A stretch of 64,000 bases of DNA from Erwinia sp. 198 (GCF_003937915.1 NZ_RHUM01000006.1:186001-250000), one strand, 5' to 3'; positions 29,543-40,182 are shown, numbered from the stretch's first letter. The notes: generated by a model from the letters alone, not told the origin. A program made the numbers and translations.

Positions 29543-29569
29543 GGATGCTGGCCCGCAAGGCCAGCATCC
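29543..29569 (+). terminator. Stem-loop after degP
   Basis: GGATGCTGGCC (29543-29553) pairs perfectly with GGCCAGCATCC (29559-29569) around CGCAA, 9 bases after the degP stop. There is no T-run, so it may act as a 3' stabiliser or as a weak or Rho-assisted terminator. Confidence 0.5.
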
Positions 29570-29696
29570 CTGCCAACAACGCATTTTCATCTTTCCGCTT
29601 ATTTTTACACTCTGGATCACGCCTAGTGCATTTGCATGATGTCGCGGCGCCAGCCTGCAGGTATGCTGGCCTGACGAGACATTTCAGGAGTGACGG

Positions 29697-30854
29697 ATGG
29701 CCACCTATCATCTTGATGCCCGCCTTGCGCAGGAAATCGTTGCCCGCACCATGAAAATAATTGACAGCAATGTCAACGTGATGGACGCACGTGGCCGGAT
29801 CATCGGCAGCGGCGATCGGGAACGTATTGGAGAAATGCACGAAGGCGCGCTGTTGGCGCTGTCTCAGGCACGGATCGTGGATATTGATGAAGCGGTAGCA
29901 AGGCATCTTCACGGCGTGAGGCCCGGTATTAATTTGCCTATGCGTATCGACGGCGAGATCGTCGGCGTTATCGGCCTGACCGGCGAGCCGGAATCGCTGC
30001 GGCACTATGGCGAGCTGGTTTGCATGACGGCAGAAATGATGCTGGAACAGGCGCGACTGCTGCATATGCTGGCGCAGGACAGCCGTCTGCGCGAAGAGCT
30101 GGTGCTCAATCTTATTCGCAGCGACACGCTTTCTCCGGCGCTGAACGAATGGGCGCAGCGGTTACGCATCGATCTTAATCAGCCGCGCGTGGTGGCGGTG
30201 GTAGAGGTCGACAGTGGCCAGCTTGGCGTGGACAGCGCCATGTCAGAACTGCAGCAGCTGCAAACGCTGCTCACCACGCCAGAGCGGGATAATTTAATCG
30301 CCATCGTGTCGCTGACCGAGATGGTGGTGTTGAAACCCGCGTTTAATTCGCATGGCCGCTTTGACGCGGAAGACCACCGTAAACGAGTGGCGCTTTTGCA
30401 GTCCAGAATGAAGGAAAACGGCCATCTGCGGATGCGCATAGCGCTGGGCAACTTTTTTACCGGGCCGGGCAGCATTGCCCGCTCTTATCGCACCGCGCGC
30501 ACCACCATGCTGGTAGGCAAACAGCGCATGCCGGAAGAACGTAGCTATTTCTATCAGGATCTGGTGTTGCCCGTGCTGCTGGACAGCCTGCGCGGCGGCT
30601 GGCAGGCCGGAGAGCTATCCCGGCCGCTGGCAAAGCTGAAGGCCATGGACAATAACGGTCTGCTGAGAAGAACCCTAATCGCCTGGTTCAGCCACAACGT
30701 GCAGCCTTCAGCTACCGCAAAAGCGCTTTATATTCATCGGAATACGCTGGAATACCGCCTTAACCGCATTTCCGAGCTGACAGGGCTGAACCTGAGCAGT
30801 TTTGACGACAGGCTGCTGCTTTACGTGGCGTTGCAGCTGGATGATGAGCCTTAA
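29697..30854 (+). CDS. cdaR: Sugar diacid utilization regulator CdaR
   Basis: Transcriptional activator for glucarate, galactarate and glycerate genes in E. coli. The 385 residues equal E. coli CdaR. An N-terminal sugar-diacid recognition domain (about 1-135: MDARGRIIGSGD, GINLPMRIDGEIVGVIGLTG) leads to a GGDEF-like middle region. The C-terminal PucR-type helix-turn-helix is ALYIHRNTLEYRLNRISELTG. The start follows AGGAG. No sugar-diacid catabolic genes are nearby, as in E. coli. Confidence 0.97.
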   Translation: MATYHLDARLAQEIVARTMKIIDSNVNVMDARGRIIGSGDRERIGEMHEGALLALSQARIVDIDEAVARHLHGVRPGINLPMRIDGEIVGVIGLTGEPESLRHYGELVCMTAEMMLEQARLLHMLAQDSRLREELVLNLIRSDTLSPALNEWAQRLRIDLNQPRVVAVVEVDSGQLGVDSAMSELQQLQTLLTTPERDNLIAIVSLTEMVVLKPAFNSHGRFDAEDHRKRVALLQSRMKENGHLRMRIALGNFFTGPGSIARSYRTARTTMLVGKQRMPEERSYFYQDLVLPVLLDSLRGGWQAGELSRPLAKLKAMDNNGLLRRTLIAWFSHNVQPSATAKALYIHRNTLEYRLNRISELTGLNLSSFDDRLLLYVALQLDDEP

Positions 30855-30887
30855 AGCGTTGACCGCAGAAGCTTAGAAAAGAGAGAC

Positions 30888-30912
30888 CAATGCGTCAGGC
30901 TCTGACGCATTG
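30888..30912. terminator. Stem-loop between convergent cdaR and yaeH
   Basis: CAATGCGTCAG (30888-30898) pairs perfectly with CTGACGCATTG (30902-30912) around a 3-base loop. It lies between two convergent genes and is symmetric, so it probably ends both. T-runs are weak on either side. Confidence 0.55.
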
Positions 30913-30946
30913 AAGAACGGGGACAGAACAGGTAGCAACGACGCGC

Positions 30947-31339
30947 TTAGCGGCTATTGCGCGTCAGTTTTTCCAGATCGGCCTCGATTTCAGCGATCTT
31001 GTTGGTCACCACGCCTTCCAGATGACGCAGGTCGTCCAGGATTTTGCGTTTCAGATCGACTTCCACCCGATCGCGCTGGCAGATCTGATCCAGCTCGTCG
31101 ATCACGTAACGCAGGTTAGGGCTGATCTCCTGGATCTCTTTAAATCCCTGGCTGACGTTATCGGCCACCACCGTTTTGCGCTGGCGCGGATATTTAAACT
31201 TCACGCTTTTAGCGAAAAACTCGCCTTTGTCTTTGCGAAAGTAGATTTTCAGAATGTCGTTACTGGCTTCCTGACGCAGGCTGTAGCGATCGATGTCGTC
31301 GGGATTGGCGATACCTAAACCTTTCAGATTGTCATACAT
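30947..31339 (-). CDS. yaeH: UPF0325 family protein YaeH
   Basis: Conserved enterobacterial protein of unknown function. The 130 residues (E. coli 128) start [10 protein letters not shown] and are largely helical and charged. They include [20 protein letters not shown] and the C-terminal helix [24 protein letters not shown]. No catalytic motif is visible. It lies between cdaR and dapD, as in E. coli. Confidence 0.93.
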   Translation of the reverse strand: MYDNLKGLGIANPDDIDRYSLRQEASNDILKIYFRKDKGEFFAKSVKFKYPRQRKTVVADNVSQGFKEIQEISPNLRYVIDELDQICQRDRVEVDLKRKILDDLRHLEGVVTNKIAEIEADLEKLTRNSR

Positions 31340-31644
31340 AAGATTTTTTCCTGTGCGGGAGAATAGTCATTCGGCTGCGCTTTACAAATATTCTGTGGTG
31401 CAAGGTGCGGTTTTAACCGGCCGCGCTGCGGCTGCACGTTGCTCCCTGTGTTTGTCAGGCCTGCTCGTCCCGTGCTCAGCTGAGTATATGTGAAAATCTG
31501 AAAAGGAGGCCCGTACGCTTGTTGGCCGGGATTATCGCCTGGTTATTGCGCAATAGCATTACTTATTTTTTTATGGAAAACATCTTTTCAGGGCGGATGT
31601 GTAAAGAAATACTGACGGGCCGCAAAGCGCGGCCCGGAGGAGAA
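31340..31644. other. Intergenic stretch between yaeH and dapD
   Basis: About 305 bases. The right end carries a stem-loop after dapD (listed separately), and the left end should hold the yaeH promoter on the minus strand. A short plus-strand open frame from 31293 to 31493 overlaps yaeH antisense and has no protein-like features. E. coli has yaeI in this neighbourhood, and no trace of it was seen. Confidence 0.6.
31616..31636 (-). terminator. Stem-loop after dapD
   Basis: CGGGCCGC (31616-31623) pairs with GCGGCCCG (31629-31636) around AAAGC, 9 bases beyond the dapD stop. On the minus strand it is followed by TCAGTATTTCTTT, which is only moderately T-rich. Confidence 0.55.
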
Positions 31645-32469
31645 TTAGTCGATGGTGCGTAGCAGTTCGTTGATGCCGACTTTGCCGCGGGTTTTCGCAT
31701 CTACTTTTTTCACGATAACCGCGCAGTACAGGCTGTAGCTGCCGTCTTTGGAAGGCAGGTTGCCGGAAACCACCACGGAGCCGGCAGGCACGCGGCCGTA
31801 GTGCACTTCGCCGGTTTCGCGGTCGTAGATTTTGGTGCTCTGGCCGATATAGACGCCCATAGAAATCACCGCGCCTTCTTCAACGATCACGCCTTCCACG
31901 ATTTCAGAGCGCGCACCAATAAAGCAATTGTCTTCGATGATGGTCGGGTTAGCCTGCAGCGGTTCCAGCACGCCGCCGATACCGACGCCGCCGGACAGGT
32001 GCACGTTTTTACCAATCTGTGCACAAGAGCCAACGGTCGCCCAGGTGTCCACCATTGAGCCTTCATCAACATAAGCGCCAATATTGACATAAGAAGGCAT
32101 CAGCACGGTATTGCGTGCGATAAAAGCGCCCTGACGAACGGCAGCCGGTGGCACCACGCGGAAGCCTTCTTTCTTAAAGCGAGCGTCATCGTAATCGGCA
32201 AATTTCATCGGGACTTTATCGTAATAACGGCTTTCTGCGCCATCAATCACCTGATTGTCATTGATGCGGAAAGAGAGCAGCACGGCCTTTTTCAGCCACT
32301 GATGCGTCACCCACTGGCCGTCGATCTTCTCAGCCACGCGTAGCGCACCGCTGTCCAGCAGGGCGATAACCTGATTAACCGCTTCTCGCGTAACGGTATC
32401 GGCATTGGCTGGGGTAATCTCGGCGCGGCGCTCAAAGGCGCTCTCAATAACACTCTGTAACTGTTGCAT
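31645..32469 (-). CDS. dapD: Tetrahydrodipicolinate N-succinyltransferase DapD
   Basis: Succinyl-CoA-dependent acylation in the lysine/meso-diaminopimelate pathway. The 274 residues equal E. coli. An N-terminal helical domain is followed by a left-handed beta-helix of hexapeptide repeats (about 105-240: [23 protein letters not shown] in part, [34 protein letters not shown]). The C-terminus ends [12 protein letters not shown]. It lies 91 bases after glnD on the same strand. Confidence 0.98.
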   Translation of the reverse strand: MQQLQSVIESAFERRAEITPANADTVTREAVNQVIALLDSGALRVAEKIDGQWVTHQWLKKAVLLSFRINDNQVIDGAESRYYDKVPMKFADYDDARFKKEGFRVVPPAAVRQGAFIARNTVLMPSYVNIGAYVDEGSMVDTWATVGSCAQIGKNVHLSGGVGIGGVLEPLQANPTIIEDNCFIGARSEIVEGVIVEEGAVISMGVYIGQSTKIYDRETGEVHYGRVPAGSVVVSGNLPSKDGSYSLYCAVIVKKVDAKTRGKVGINELLRTID

Positions 32470-32560
32470 GAATTAAGCTTTCCTGTGTCAAATCATGTTT
32501 CGGGACGCGCCTGTGGCTAATCGGCCGCGCGCCCGAAAGCGGGGTAAAAGTAAATCCTGG

Positions 32561-35206
32561 TCACACTTTATCGTTTGGATTAAGGGCCTCTGTCAACCGT
32601 TGTCGCAACTCGTGGCGTAATTCGCGGCTGAGCGCGCGCCGATCGCTGTTGGCCAGGATAAACAGATCCTCGACGCGCTCGCCGATGGTGCTGATGCGCG
32701 CGCCGTGCAGCGATACGTTCAGATCGGCGAAGATCTCCCCAACCCGTGCCAGCAGACCAGGCTGATCCAGTGCGATCAGTTCCATATAGGTGCGTCTGTC
32801 GGTATGGCTCGGTAAGAATTTCACTTCGGTATCCACGCTAAAATGTTTTAGCCTGGCCGACTGGCGACGGACTCTGGCTGGCTGGAAGCTGGTTTGCCCG
32901 ATAGCCTGGTCCAGCGCCTGGCGGATCGCCTCGTGTCGATCCGGCGCCAGCGGGCTGCCGTCCGGCTCCAGCACGATAAAGGTATCCATCGCCATGCCGT
33001 CGCGGCTGGTAAAGATCTGCGCGTCGTGCACGCTAAGATTGCGTCTGTCCAGCTCGCCCGCCACGGTAGCGAACAGATAAGGGCGGTCCGGGCTCCAGAT
33101 AAAAATTTCCGTGCCGCCGCGTGTCGCCTGAGGGCTGAGCAGCACCAGCGGCTTTGACAGATCGTGTTCCATCAAATGACGAGCGTGCCAGGCCAGCTGG
33201 TTCGGCGTGTGGCGCAGGAAATAGTCCGCCCGGCAACGCGCCCAGATATCGCGTAGCGCCTGCTCATCCAGATTGTCCATACGCAGCAGCGCCAACGCCT
33301 GCAAACGGTGATGACGAACGCGTTCGCGCAGGTCAGGGCTGTGTTCCATTCCGCGCCGCAGCTGTTTCTCTGTGGCAAAAAACAGCTCGCGCAGCAGGCT
33401 CTGCTTCCAGCTGTTCCACAGCGTTTCGTTGGTCGCGCAGATATCCGCTACGGTCAGACAAACCAGATAGCGCAGCCGGTTTTCGTTCTGCATCACCTCC
33501 GCGAAATGCTGGATCTCGGTGGGATCCTGAATATCGCGTCGCTGCGCGGTCACCGACATCAGCAGATGGTGGCGTACCAGCCAGGCGACCAGTTGGGTTT
33601 CCCGCGAGTTCAGCCCATGCAGCTCGGCAAACTCCAGCGCGTCCTGCGCGCCCAGCACGGAGTGATCGCCGCCGCGGCCTTTGGCGATATCGTGAAACAG
33701 CCCGGCCATCAGCAGCAGCTCCGGCTGCGGCAGACGCGGCCAAATCTCTACGCAGAGCGGGTGACGTGGGCGAGTCGCTTCATTGGCGAAGCTTTCCAGC
33801 TTTTGCAGGACGCGAATAGTATGCTCATCCACGGTATAGGCGTGAAACAGGTCAAACTGCATCTGGCCGACAATATTCCCCCACTGTGGCATATAGGCCC
33901 ACAGCACGCTGTGACGATGCATGGGCACCAGCGCCCGGCTTACCGCGCCCGGATGCCGCAGGATCGACAGAAACAGCTCGCGCGCTGTGGGAAGCATGCA
34001 CAGCGGCTGCTGAAGATGGCGACGGGCAAAGCGCAGCTGGCGCAGCGTGGCGGAATAGATACCGGTAATATTTGGCGTGCGCACCATCGTATAAAACATA
34101 CGCATAATAGCGACCGGGTCGCGAGCGAACAGCGTTTCGTCAATCAGATCGATTAAGGTGCCGCGCAGCTGAAATTCATGGTCAATGGCGCGCGGTTTTT
34201 CATCCTCGCCCAGCGCCAGGATAGCCTCGTCGAACAGCTGTAGCAGCATCTGGTTCAGCTCGCCAATACGACCGGTCACGCGATAAAAATCTTTCATCAT
34301 GCGCTCGACCGGCTCGTTGCCTTCGCCCTGATAGTTCAGACGCTGGGCCACATTCAGCTGGCGATCGAACAACAGCCGATTATCGTAGCGGCTAAGCGTC
34401 AGATGCAGGGCGAAACGTATGCGCCACAGCAGGGACTGACACTCGTTCAACTCGTTGCGCTCGGCCTGCGTCAGGAAGCCAAAACCGACCATTTCATCCA
34501 GGGACGTGGCGCCAAAGTGGCGGCGCGCCACCCACAGCAGCGTATGGATATCGCGTAGGCCGCCGGGACTGCTTTTGATATCCGGCTCCAGGTTATAACT
34601 GGTACCGTGATAGCGCTGGTGGCGCTCCTGCTGCTCGGTAATTTTGGCGGCGAAAAAGCGATCGGAAGGCCAGAAACCTTCACTGAAAACGTTTTTCTGC
34701 AGTTCGAGAAACAGCGCGACGTCGCCGACCAGCAGACGTGATTCAATCAGATTGGTCGCGACGGTAAGATCTGACAGGCCTTCCAACAGGCACTCTTCCA
34801 GCGTTCTCACGCTGTGGCCCACTTCCAGCTTCAAATCCCACATCAGCGTCAGCAGCTCGCTGGTGCGCTGGGCATCCTCTTCGGAAAGCGGTCGCCGGCT
34901 CAGGAGCAACACATCAATATCGGAAAGAGGATGCAGCTCGGCCCGCCCGTAGCCGCCCACGGCAACCAGCGCAATATCTTCCTGCTCCGGGAAACCGTAA
35001 AAGCGCCACAGGCGACGCAGCAGGCGATCGATAAACAGCGTGCGGGCGGCGATAAGCTGCTCAACGGCTTCTCCGGCGTCAAAGGCCTGGCCCAGCCGCT
35101 GCTGGAAGTCATCAAGGTGCTGCTTCAGCGTATCGCGCGTCAGCTCCGCATCTGTCCATTCAGCAGGAGAATATGCCTGCCCGTAATCTCTAATTATCGT
35201 GTTCAC
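32561..35206 (-). CDS. glnD: Bifunctional uridylyltransferase/uridylyl-removing enzyme GlnD, GTG start
   Basis: Senses glutamine and adds or removes UMP on PII proteins (GlnB/GlnK). Domains in order are the nucleotidyltransferase ([19 protein letters not shown], the Mg-binding DxD), an HD phosphohydrolase ([14 protein letters not shown]), and two C-terminal ACT domains ([40 protein letters not shown] in part). The GTG at 35206 is preceded by GGGAG and reads VNTIIRDYG, aligned with E. coli MNTLPEQY. It gives 881 residues (E. coli 890). The longer frame back to 35380 adds 58 low-complexity residues with no homology. Confidence 0.95.
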   Translation of the reverse strand: MNTIIRDYGQAYSPAEWTDAELTRDTLKQHLDDFQQRLGQAFDAGEAVEQLIAARTLFIDRLLRRLWRFYGFPEQEDIALVAVGGYGRAELHPLSDIDVLLLSRRPLSEEDAQRTSELLTLMWDLKLEVGHSVRTLEECLLEGLSDLTVATNLIESRLLVGDVALFLELQKNVFSEGFWPSDRFFAAKITEQQERHQRYHGTSYNLEPDIKSSPGGLRDIHTLLWVARRHFGATSLDEMVGFGFLTQAERNELNECQSLLWRIRFALHLTLSRYDNRLLFDRQLNVAQRLNYQGEGNEPVERMMKDFYRVTGRIGELNQMLLQLFDEAILALGEDEKPRAIDHEFQLRGTLIDLIDETLFARDPVAIMRMFYTMVRTPNITGIYSATLRQLRFARRHLQQPLCMLPTARELFLSILRHPGAVSRALVPMHRHSVLWAYMPQWGNIVGQMQFDLFHAYTVDEHTIRVLQKLESFANEATRPRHPLCVEIWPRLPQPELLLMAGLFHDIAKGRGGDHSVLGAQDALEFAELHGLNSRETQLVAWLVRHHLLMSVTAQRRDIQDPTEIQHFAEVMQNENRLRYLVCLTVADICATNETLWNSWKQSLLRELFFATEKQLRRGMEHSPDLRERVRHHRLQALALLRMDNLDEQALRDIWARCRADYFLRHTPNQLAWHARHLMEHDLSKPLVLLSPQATRGGTEIFIWSPDRPYLFATVAGELDRRNLSVHDAQIFTSRDGMAMDTFIVLEPDGSPLAPDRHEAIRQALDQAIGQTSFQPARVRRQSARLKHFSVDTEVKFLPSHTDRRTYMELIALDQPGLLARVGEIFADLNVSLHGARISTIGERVEDLFILANSDRRALSRELRHELRQRLTEALNPNDKV

Positions 35207-35408
35207 GCCAGCGCTCCCGCATTCTCTGCCGCACAAAGACAAGCAGTGACAATAGCGTTTACCGGCACCAGAGATCAAAAGAAACTGGCAGATAGCGGAT
35301 GGGATTTTTACCGCCGTGCTGGCTGGCAGAGCGGTAATAAAAAGAGTGAAGCTAAATGATGAGGGAGTGGCCTGCCTCACTGTCGGCGGTCAGAGAACGA
35401 ACAGAGCG

Positions 35409-35900
35409 CTATTTAAACCAGGCCGCAACGGCGGCAATAGCGGCAAGCGTGGCGGGAATAATTGTCAGCAACAGAACGGTTTGCTTGTTGATAGCTTTCT
35501 GTAACGTCTCGTGAATTTCACCCCGCAACGACACGATGTCGCTTTTCAGCTCGCCACGCAACGAAACAATGTCGCCTTTCAGCTCGCCCCGCAAGGAGAC
35601 AATGTCGCCTTTCAGCTCGCCTCTTAACGAGGCCATTTCCTCCTTGAGCTCGCCGCGCATTGTCGCCATTTCAGTGCGAATATTCGCGACATCGGCGTGG
35701 GTGGCGAAACTCTCGGAACGCACGGTAAGCACAGCCAGATTGTGGCTGATTACGGCGACATCGTTTTCAAGCTTCCTTACTCGCGGTTCGATATTCTCTG
35801 TCATGCCTCCTCCTCCGTCGCCGCCTGAAGAGCGCAGCGCAGGCAGTCCGGGTTCACGATCGGCGTTATTCAAAGGTGCATCCCTGAGCGCGTAACCCAT
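35409..35900 (-). CDS. Membrane-anchored hendecad coiled-coil protein (unknown function)
   Basis: Not a named gene. The 163-residue protein has a Gly-rich head (1-32) and a conserved-looking helix (33-78: TENIEPRVRKLENDVAVI). Five 11-residue units of the type SLRGELKGDIV span 80-134, and one TM helix lies at 141-161, ending AAWFK. An 11-residue periodicity with a C-terminal anchor recalls the stalk-anchor plan of DUF1640/CCDC90-type or XhlA-like small proteins. That link is an inference. Two starts are credible: ATG 35900 after AAGGAGGCAGCT, and ATG 35804 after GGAGGAGGC (131 residues). It is inserted between glnD and map, which are adjacent in E. coli. Confidence 0.75.
   Translation of the reverse strand: MGYALRDAPLNNADREPGLPALRSSGGDGGGGMTENIEPRVRKLENDVAVISHNLAVLTVRSESFATHADVANIRTEMATMRGELKEEMASLRGELKGDIVSLRGELKGDIVSLRGELKSDIVSLRGEIHETLQKAINKQTVLLLTIIPATLAAIAAVAAWFK
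35499..35663 (-). repeat. 33-base in-frame tandem repeat (hendecads)
   Basis: Five 33-base units in the coiled-coil gene. The central three (35532-35630) are nearly identical and encode SLRGELK(G/S)DIV. The outer two are diverged (TMRGELKEEMA and SLRGEIHETLQ). Each unit adds one hendecad, so copy-number change would lengthen or shorten the stalk without a frameshift. Confidence 0.88.
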
Positions 35901-36030
35901 AGCTGCCTCCTTGATTCGTTTCCTCCTCTGGCCAGCGTGCGGCCACAGAGCAGAGGCACAGGCCTCCACAATTTCCACGGCGTCCCAAATCATTATTAAC
36001 TGTTTGCGCTAAAAGGAATGGCTTTTCCAT
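35866..36030 (-). CDS. Candidate 54-residue upstream ORF before the coiled-coil gene
   Basis: Unrecognised. An ATG at 36030 with GGGAG nine bases upstream opens a 54-residue frame starting MEKPFLLAQTVNN. It includes a cysteine cluster, CGGLCLC (about residues 21-27), and ends GCTFE. Its last 35 bases overlap, in another phase, the start of the coiled-coil protein at 35900, so translation could be coupled. It may equally be untranslated leader. Support is a good ribosome-binding site and position only. Confidence 0.35.
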   Translation of the reverse strand: MEKPFLLAQTVNNDLGRRGNCGGLCLCSVAARWPEEETNQGGSYGLRAQGCTFE

Positions 36031-36246
36031 TTGCTTGATCTCCCTGTGTAAATTAACGGCTTCCTGCAGAAAGGCTACGGGATAATGCCCCTACACTTTT
36101 CATGTCTTGAGCAATTTACAACCACAAGGTTAATCAGGTCCAATGAAAAAAAGTGTTCGTAAACCCTGGGCTGGATAGAAAACCCCGGTAGGCAGGCAGC
36201 AAGAACGGTGAAGTAAGGTCTGGGGTGAGAAAAGCAAGGCTTTTGA

Positions 36247-36271
36247 CCCGGCAGCAAAGCTGCCTGCCGGG
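36247..36271 (-). terminator. Stem-loop after map
   Basis: CCCGGCAG (36247-36254) pairs with CTGCCGGG (36264-36271) around a 9-base loop, 15 bases beyond the map stop. On the minus strand it is followed by TCAAAAGCC rather than a T-run, so termination strength is uncertain. Confidence 0.5.
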
Positions 36272-36285
36272 TTGTTTCACAGAGA

Positions 36286-37080
36286 TTAGGCGTCGGCGGT
36301 CAGGATTGCCGGAATCGTGTCGTCTTTACGCAGCGTCATAATCTCGCAGCCGGTTTCCGTCACCACGAGGGTGTGCTCATACTGGGCGGAGAGACTGCGG
36401 TCTTTGGTTTTCACCGTCCAGCCGTCTTTCATGCTGCGAATGCGATAATCGCCTGCGTTAACCATCGGCTCGATGGTAAAGGCCATACCGGCCTGTAGCA
36501 CCACGCCGCCGTCGTCCGCATCATAGTGCAGCACCTGCGGCTCTTCATGAAAACCTTTGCCGATGCCGTGACCGCAATATTCGCGTACTACGGAAAAGTC
36601 CTGTGCTTCAACAAATTTCTGGATTTCGCGACCGATAGTGCGCAGGCGGATCCCTGGCTTAACCATACGCAGCGCCAGATAGAGGCTCTCCTGAGTTACG
36701 CGACAAAGGCGTTCGCCCTGGATAGTCGGTTTGCCGACGATATACATTTTAGAGGTGTCGCCGTGATATTCGTCTTTAATAACCGTTACGTCGATATTGA
36801 CGATATCGCCATCCTTCAGGATTTTGTCATCGCTTGGGATCCCATGGCACACCACTTCATTGACCGAGATGCAAACGGATTTAGGAAAGCCATGATAGCC
36901 CAGGCTGGCCGAAACGGCTTGCTGGGTGTTAACGATATAGTCATGACACAGGCGATCGAGTTCGCCGGTACTGACGCCGGGCTTGACGTGCTCTTCGATC
37001 ATTTCCAGCACTTCAGCCGCCAGGCGACCGGCTACGCGCATTTTCGCGATTTCTTCAGGGGTTTTGATTGTAATTGCCAT
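36286..37080 (-). CDS. map: Type I methionine aminopeptidase
   Basis: Removes the initiator Met from nascent proteins and is essential in bacteria. The 264 residues equal E. coli. Metal ligands are in VNIDVTVIKDEYHGDTS (two Asp), GHGIGKGFHEEP (His), FTIEPMVN (Glu) and SAQYEHTLVV (Glu). It is divergent from rpsB across a 329-base control region, as in E. coli. Confidence 0.98.
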   Translation of the reverse strand: MAITIKTPEEIAKMRVAGRLAAEVLEMIEEHVKPGVSTGELDRLCHDYIVNTQQAVSASLGYHGFPKSVCISVNEVVCHGIPSDDKILKDGDIVNIDVTVIKDEYHGDTSKMYIVGKPTIQGERLCRVTQESLYLALRMVKPGIRLRTIGREIQKFVEAQDFSVVREYCGHGIGKGFHEEPQVLHYDADDGGVVLQAGMAFTIEPMVNAGDYRIRSMKDGWTVKTKDRSLSAQYEHTLVVTETGCEIMTLRKDDTIPAILTADA

Positions 37081-37199
37081 TAATTTAGTCCGCAGCTGTC
37101 GCTATTTTCGACAATAATAAAGGAAGTGCAGCAATGTTAGCAGCCCACCTGGCCGCTGCCAATTCCCGTTTACGGCGCGGCGGGTAAAGCGAACAATCA

Positions 37200-37229
37200 T
37201 TGGCTTCGCCTGCGTCTTTATGATATAAA
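37200..37229 (+). promoter_or_regulatory. Probable sigma-70 promoter of rpsB-tsf
   Basis: TTGGCT (37200-37205), an 18-base spacer and TATAAA (37224-37229) are followed by the GC-rich stretch GCGCGCCGACG. Such GC-rich discriminators are typical of stringently controlled ribosomal promoters. Confidence 0.5.
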
Positions 37230-37293
37230 GCGCGCCGACGATTCTCTGTGGGCAAGATTGCAGAGAAACGCATAACTCTCACTATGTGTAAAT

Positions 37294-38135
<842 letters not shown>

Positions 38136-38195
38136 TAAGGTTTGCTCCACAGAGAGCCCTTATACCCGTCAGGGTAAAATCAGATGTTAATCTGT

Positions 38196-38224
38196 AAGGG
38201 GCCTTTATTGGCCCCTTTATTTTG
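38196..38224 (+). terminator. Attenuator between rpsB and tsf
   Basis: GGGGCC (38198-38203) pairs with GGCCCC (38210-38215) around TTTATT and runs into TTTATTTT. It lies 60 bases after rpsB and 118 before tsf. A partial terminator at this place would set the S2:EF-Ts ratio. Confidence 0.75.
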
Positions 38225-38341
38225 AATTCGCTTTGCCGCTGGTGACCCATCGGCGGGGCAATATTTCTCCCGAGAAACAGGCATCTGTTGTGGCGCCATC
38301 AGGCGAACCGGGCAGGTGCTGAGCTAACCGAGGATTCGAGA

Positions 38342-39193
38342 ATGGCTGAAATTACTGCTGCTCTGGTAAAAGAACTGCGCGAGCGCACTGGCGCTGGCAT
38401 GATGGATTGTAAAAAAGCGCTGACCGAAGCTAGCGGCGACATCGAGCTGGCGATCGAGAACATGCGTAAATCTGGCGCGATCAAAGCGGCGAAAAAAGCA
38501 GGCAACGTGGCTGCTGACGGCGTGATCAAAACCAAAATCGACGGCAACTACGGCGTGATCCTGGAAGTTAACTGCCAGACCGACTTCGTTGCTAAAGACG
38601 GCGGTTTCCAGGCGTTCGCTGACAAGGTGCTGGATGCGGCTGTTGCCGGCAAAATCACCGATGTTGAAGTGCTGAAAGCGCAGTTCGAAGAAGAGCGCGT
38701 TGCGCTGGTTGCTAAAATCGGCGAAAACATCAACATTCGTCGCGTTGCGACCCTGGAAGGCGATGTGCTGGGCAGCTACCTGCACGGCGCGCGTATCGGC
38801 GTACTGATCTCTGCAACCAACGCTGACGAAGAGCTGGTTAAGCAGCTGGCGATGCACGTCGCGGCAAGCAAGCCAGAATTCGTTAAGCCAGAAGACGTTT
38901 CTGCGGACGTGGTAGAGAAAGAATACCAGGTTCAGCTGGATATCGCGATGCAGTCCGGTAAGCCGAAAGAAATCGCAGAGAAAATGGTTGAAGGCCGCAT
39001 GAAGAAATTCACCGGCGAAGTTTCTCTGACCGGTCAGCCTTTCGTGATCGACCCGTCTAAAACCGTTGGCCAGCTGCTGAAAGAGCAGGGCGCTGACGTG
39101 GTTAACTTCATCCGCTTTGAAGTGGGCGAAGGCATTGAGAAAGCCGAGACCGATTTCGCAGCAGAAGTTGCGGCAATGTCCAAGCAGTCTTAA
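38342..39193 (+). CDS. tsf: Elongation factor Ts
   Basis: Nucleotide exchange factor for EF-Tu. The 283 residues equal E. coli. The UBA-like N-domain has [19 protein letters not shown], and the core contacting EF-Tu has [11 protein letters not shown]-terminal motifs such as [16 protein letters not shown] follow. The ATG at 38342 lies after GAGGATTCGAGA. An in-frame TTG at 38288 precedes the ribosome-binding site and was rejected. Confidence 0.99.
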   Translation: MAEITAALVKELRERTGAGMMDCKKALTEASGDIELAIENMRKSGAIKAAKKAGNVAADGVIKTKIDGNYGVILEVNCQTDFVAKDGGFQAFADKVLDAAVAGKITDVEVLKAQFEEERVALVAKIGENINIRRVATLEGDVLGSYLHGARIGVLISATNADEELVKQLAMHVAASKPEFVKPEDVSADVVEKEYQVQLDIAMQSGKPKEIAEKMVEGRMKKFTGEVSLTGQPFVIDPSKTVGQLLKEQGADVVNFIRFEVGEGIEKAETDFAAEVAAMSKQS

Positions 39194-39203
39194 TCGTTTG
39201 ACC

Positions 39204-39230
39204 AGAACCGCCATCCGGCGGTTCTTTTTT
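39204..39230 (+). terminator. Intrinsic terminator after tsf
   Basis: AGAACCGCC (39204-39212) pairs perfectly with GGCGGTTCT (39217-39225) around ATCC and is followed by a run of Ts, 10 bases after the tsf stop. Confidence 0.93.
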
Positions 39231-39338
39231 ATCTGCCGTATCCGGCAATTTTCAGTCTCATCCCAATAGCATTTTCTCACTACTCGCGGGATGATAGCGC
39301 AGATTTAACTCCTCAATACTGCTTCCAGGAAAAAAACC

Positions 39339-40064
39339 ATGGCGACCAATGCAAAACCTGTTTATCAACGTATCCTGCTGAAACTGAGCGGCGAAGCTCT
39401 GCAAGGCGCGGATGGCTTCGGCATCGACGCCAGCGTGCTGGATCGTATGGCTCAGGAAGTGAAGGAACTGGTTGAGCTGGGTATTCAGGTAGGTGTGGTT
39501 ATCGGTGGCGGCAACCTGTTCCGCGGTGCGGGCCTGGCACAGGCCGGCATGAATCGCGTTGTGGGCGACCACATGGGTATGCTGGCAACCGTAATGAACG
39601 GTCTGGCGATGCGTGACGCGCTGCACCGCGCCTACGTGAATGCTCGTCTGATGTCGGCTATTCCGCTGAACGGCGTATGTGACAACTACAGCTGGGCAGA
39701 AGCGATCAGCCTGCTGCGCAACAACCGCGTGGTGATCTTCTCCGCCGGTACCGGCAACCCGTTCTTTACTACGGATTCGGCGGCCTGCCTGCGCGGCATC
39801 GAAATCGAAGCGGATGTCGTGCTGAAAGCGACCAAGGTCGACGGCGTTTACTCTGACGATCCGGTAAAAAATCCGGACGCCACGATGTACGATCAGCTGA
39901 GCTACACCGAAGTGTTGGAACGTGAATTGAAAGTCATGGATCTGGCCGCCTTTACGCTGGCCCGCGACCATAAACTGCCGATCCGCGTCTTCAATATGAA
40001 CAAGCCGGGCGCGCTGCGCCGCGTAGTGATGGGTGAAAAAGAAGGCACCCTGATTACGCAATAA
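39339..40064 (+). CDS. pyrH: UMP kinase PyrH
   Basis: Hexameric bacterial UMP kinase (UMP to UDP), activated by GTP and inhibited by UTP, and essential. The 241 residues equal E. coli. The amino-acid-kinase fold shows [36 protein letters not shown] and [14 protein letters not shown]. The ATG follows CCAGGA. It has its own upstream region after the tsf terminator. Confidence 0.99.
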   Translation: MATNAKPVYQRILLKLSGEALQGADGFGIDASVLDRMAQEVKELVELGIQVGVVIGGGNLFRGAGLAQAGMNRVVGDHMGMLATVMNGLAMRDALHRAYVNARLMSAIPLNGVCDNYSWAEAISLLRNNRVVIFSAGTGNPFFTTDSAACLRGIEIEADVVLKATKVDGVYSDDPVKNPDATMYDQLSYTEVLERELKVMDLAAFTLARDHKLPIRVFNMNKPGALRRVVMGEKEGTLITQ

Positions 40065-40182
40065 TGTCCGTTAGCACATAAAATAAGGTATATTCTGCCT
40101 TTGTAGTGCGTTACGCACGCTAACAGATAGCTAACAGGCTCTGCCGGGCCTGTCAGGTTAACCAGAATTCAAGGGTTACAAC

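Noticed and set aside
31293-31493. Small plus-strand frame in the yaeH-dapD gap
   Set aside because: It partly overlaps yaeH antisense and lacks an SD, signal peptide or sensible composition.
35499-35663. 33-base repeats considered as a CRISPR array
   Set aside because: Repeats are contiguous with no unique spacers and keep the reading frame of a coiled-coil protein.
36075-36257. 60-codon minus-strand frame between map and the stalk gene
   Set aside because: It runs through the map terminator hairpin, lacks an SD and has no protein-like features.
40071-40094. TTAGCA...TATATT as a promoter between pyrH and frr
   Set aside because: The spacer is only 12 bases, too short for a sigma-70 promoter, although the AT-rich box may still be a -10 element with a different partner.
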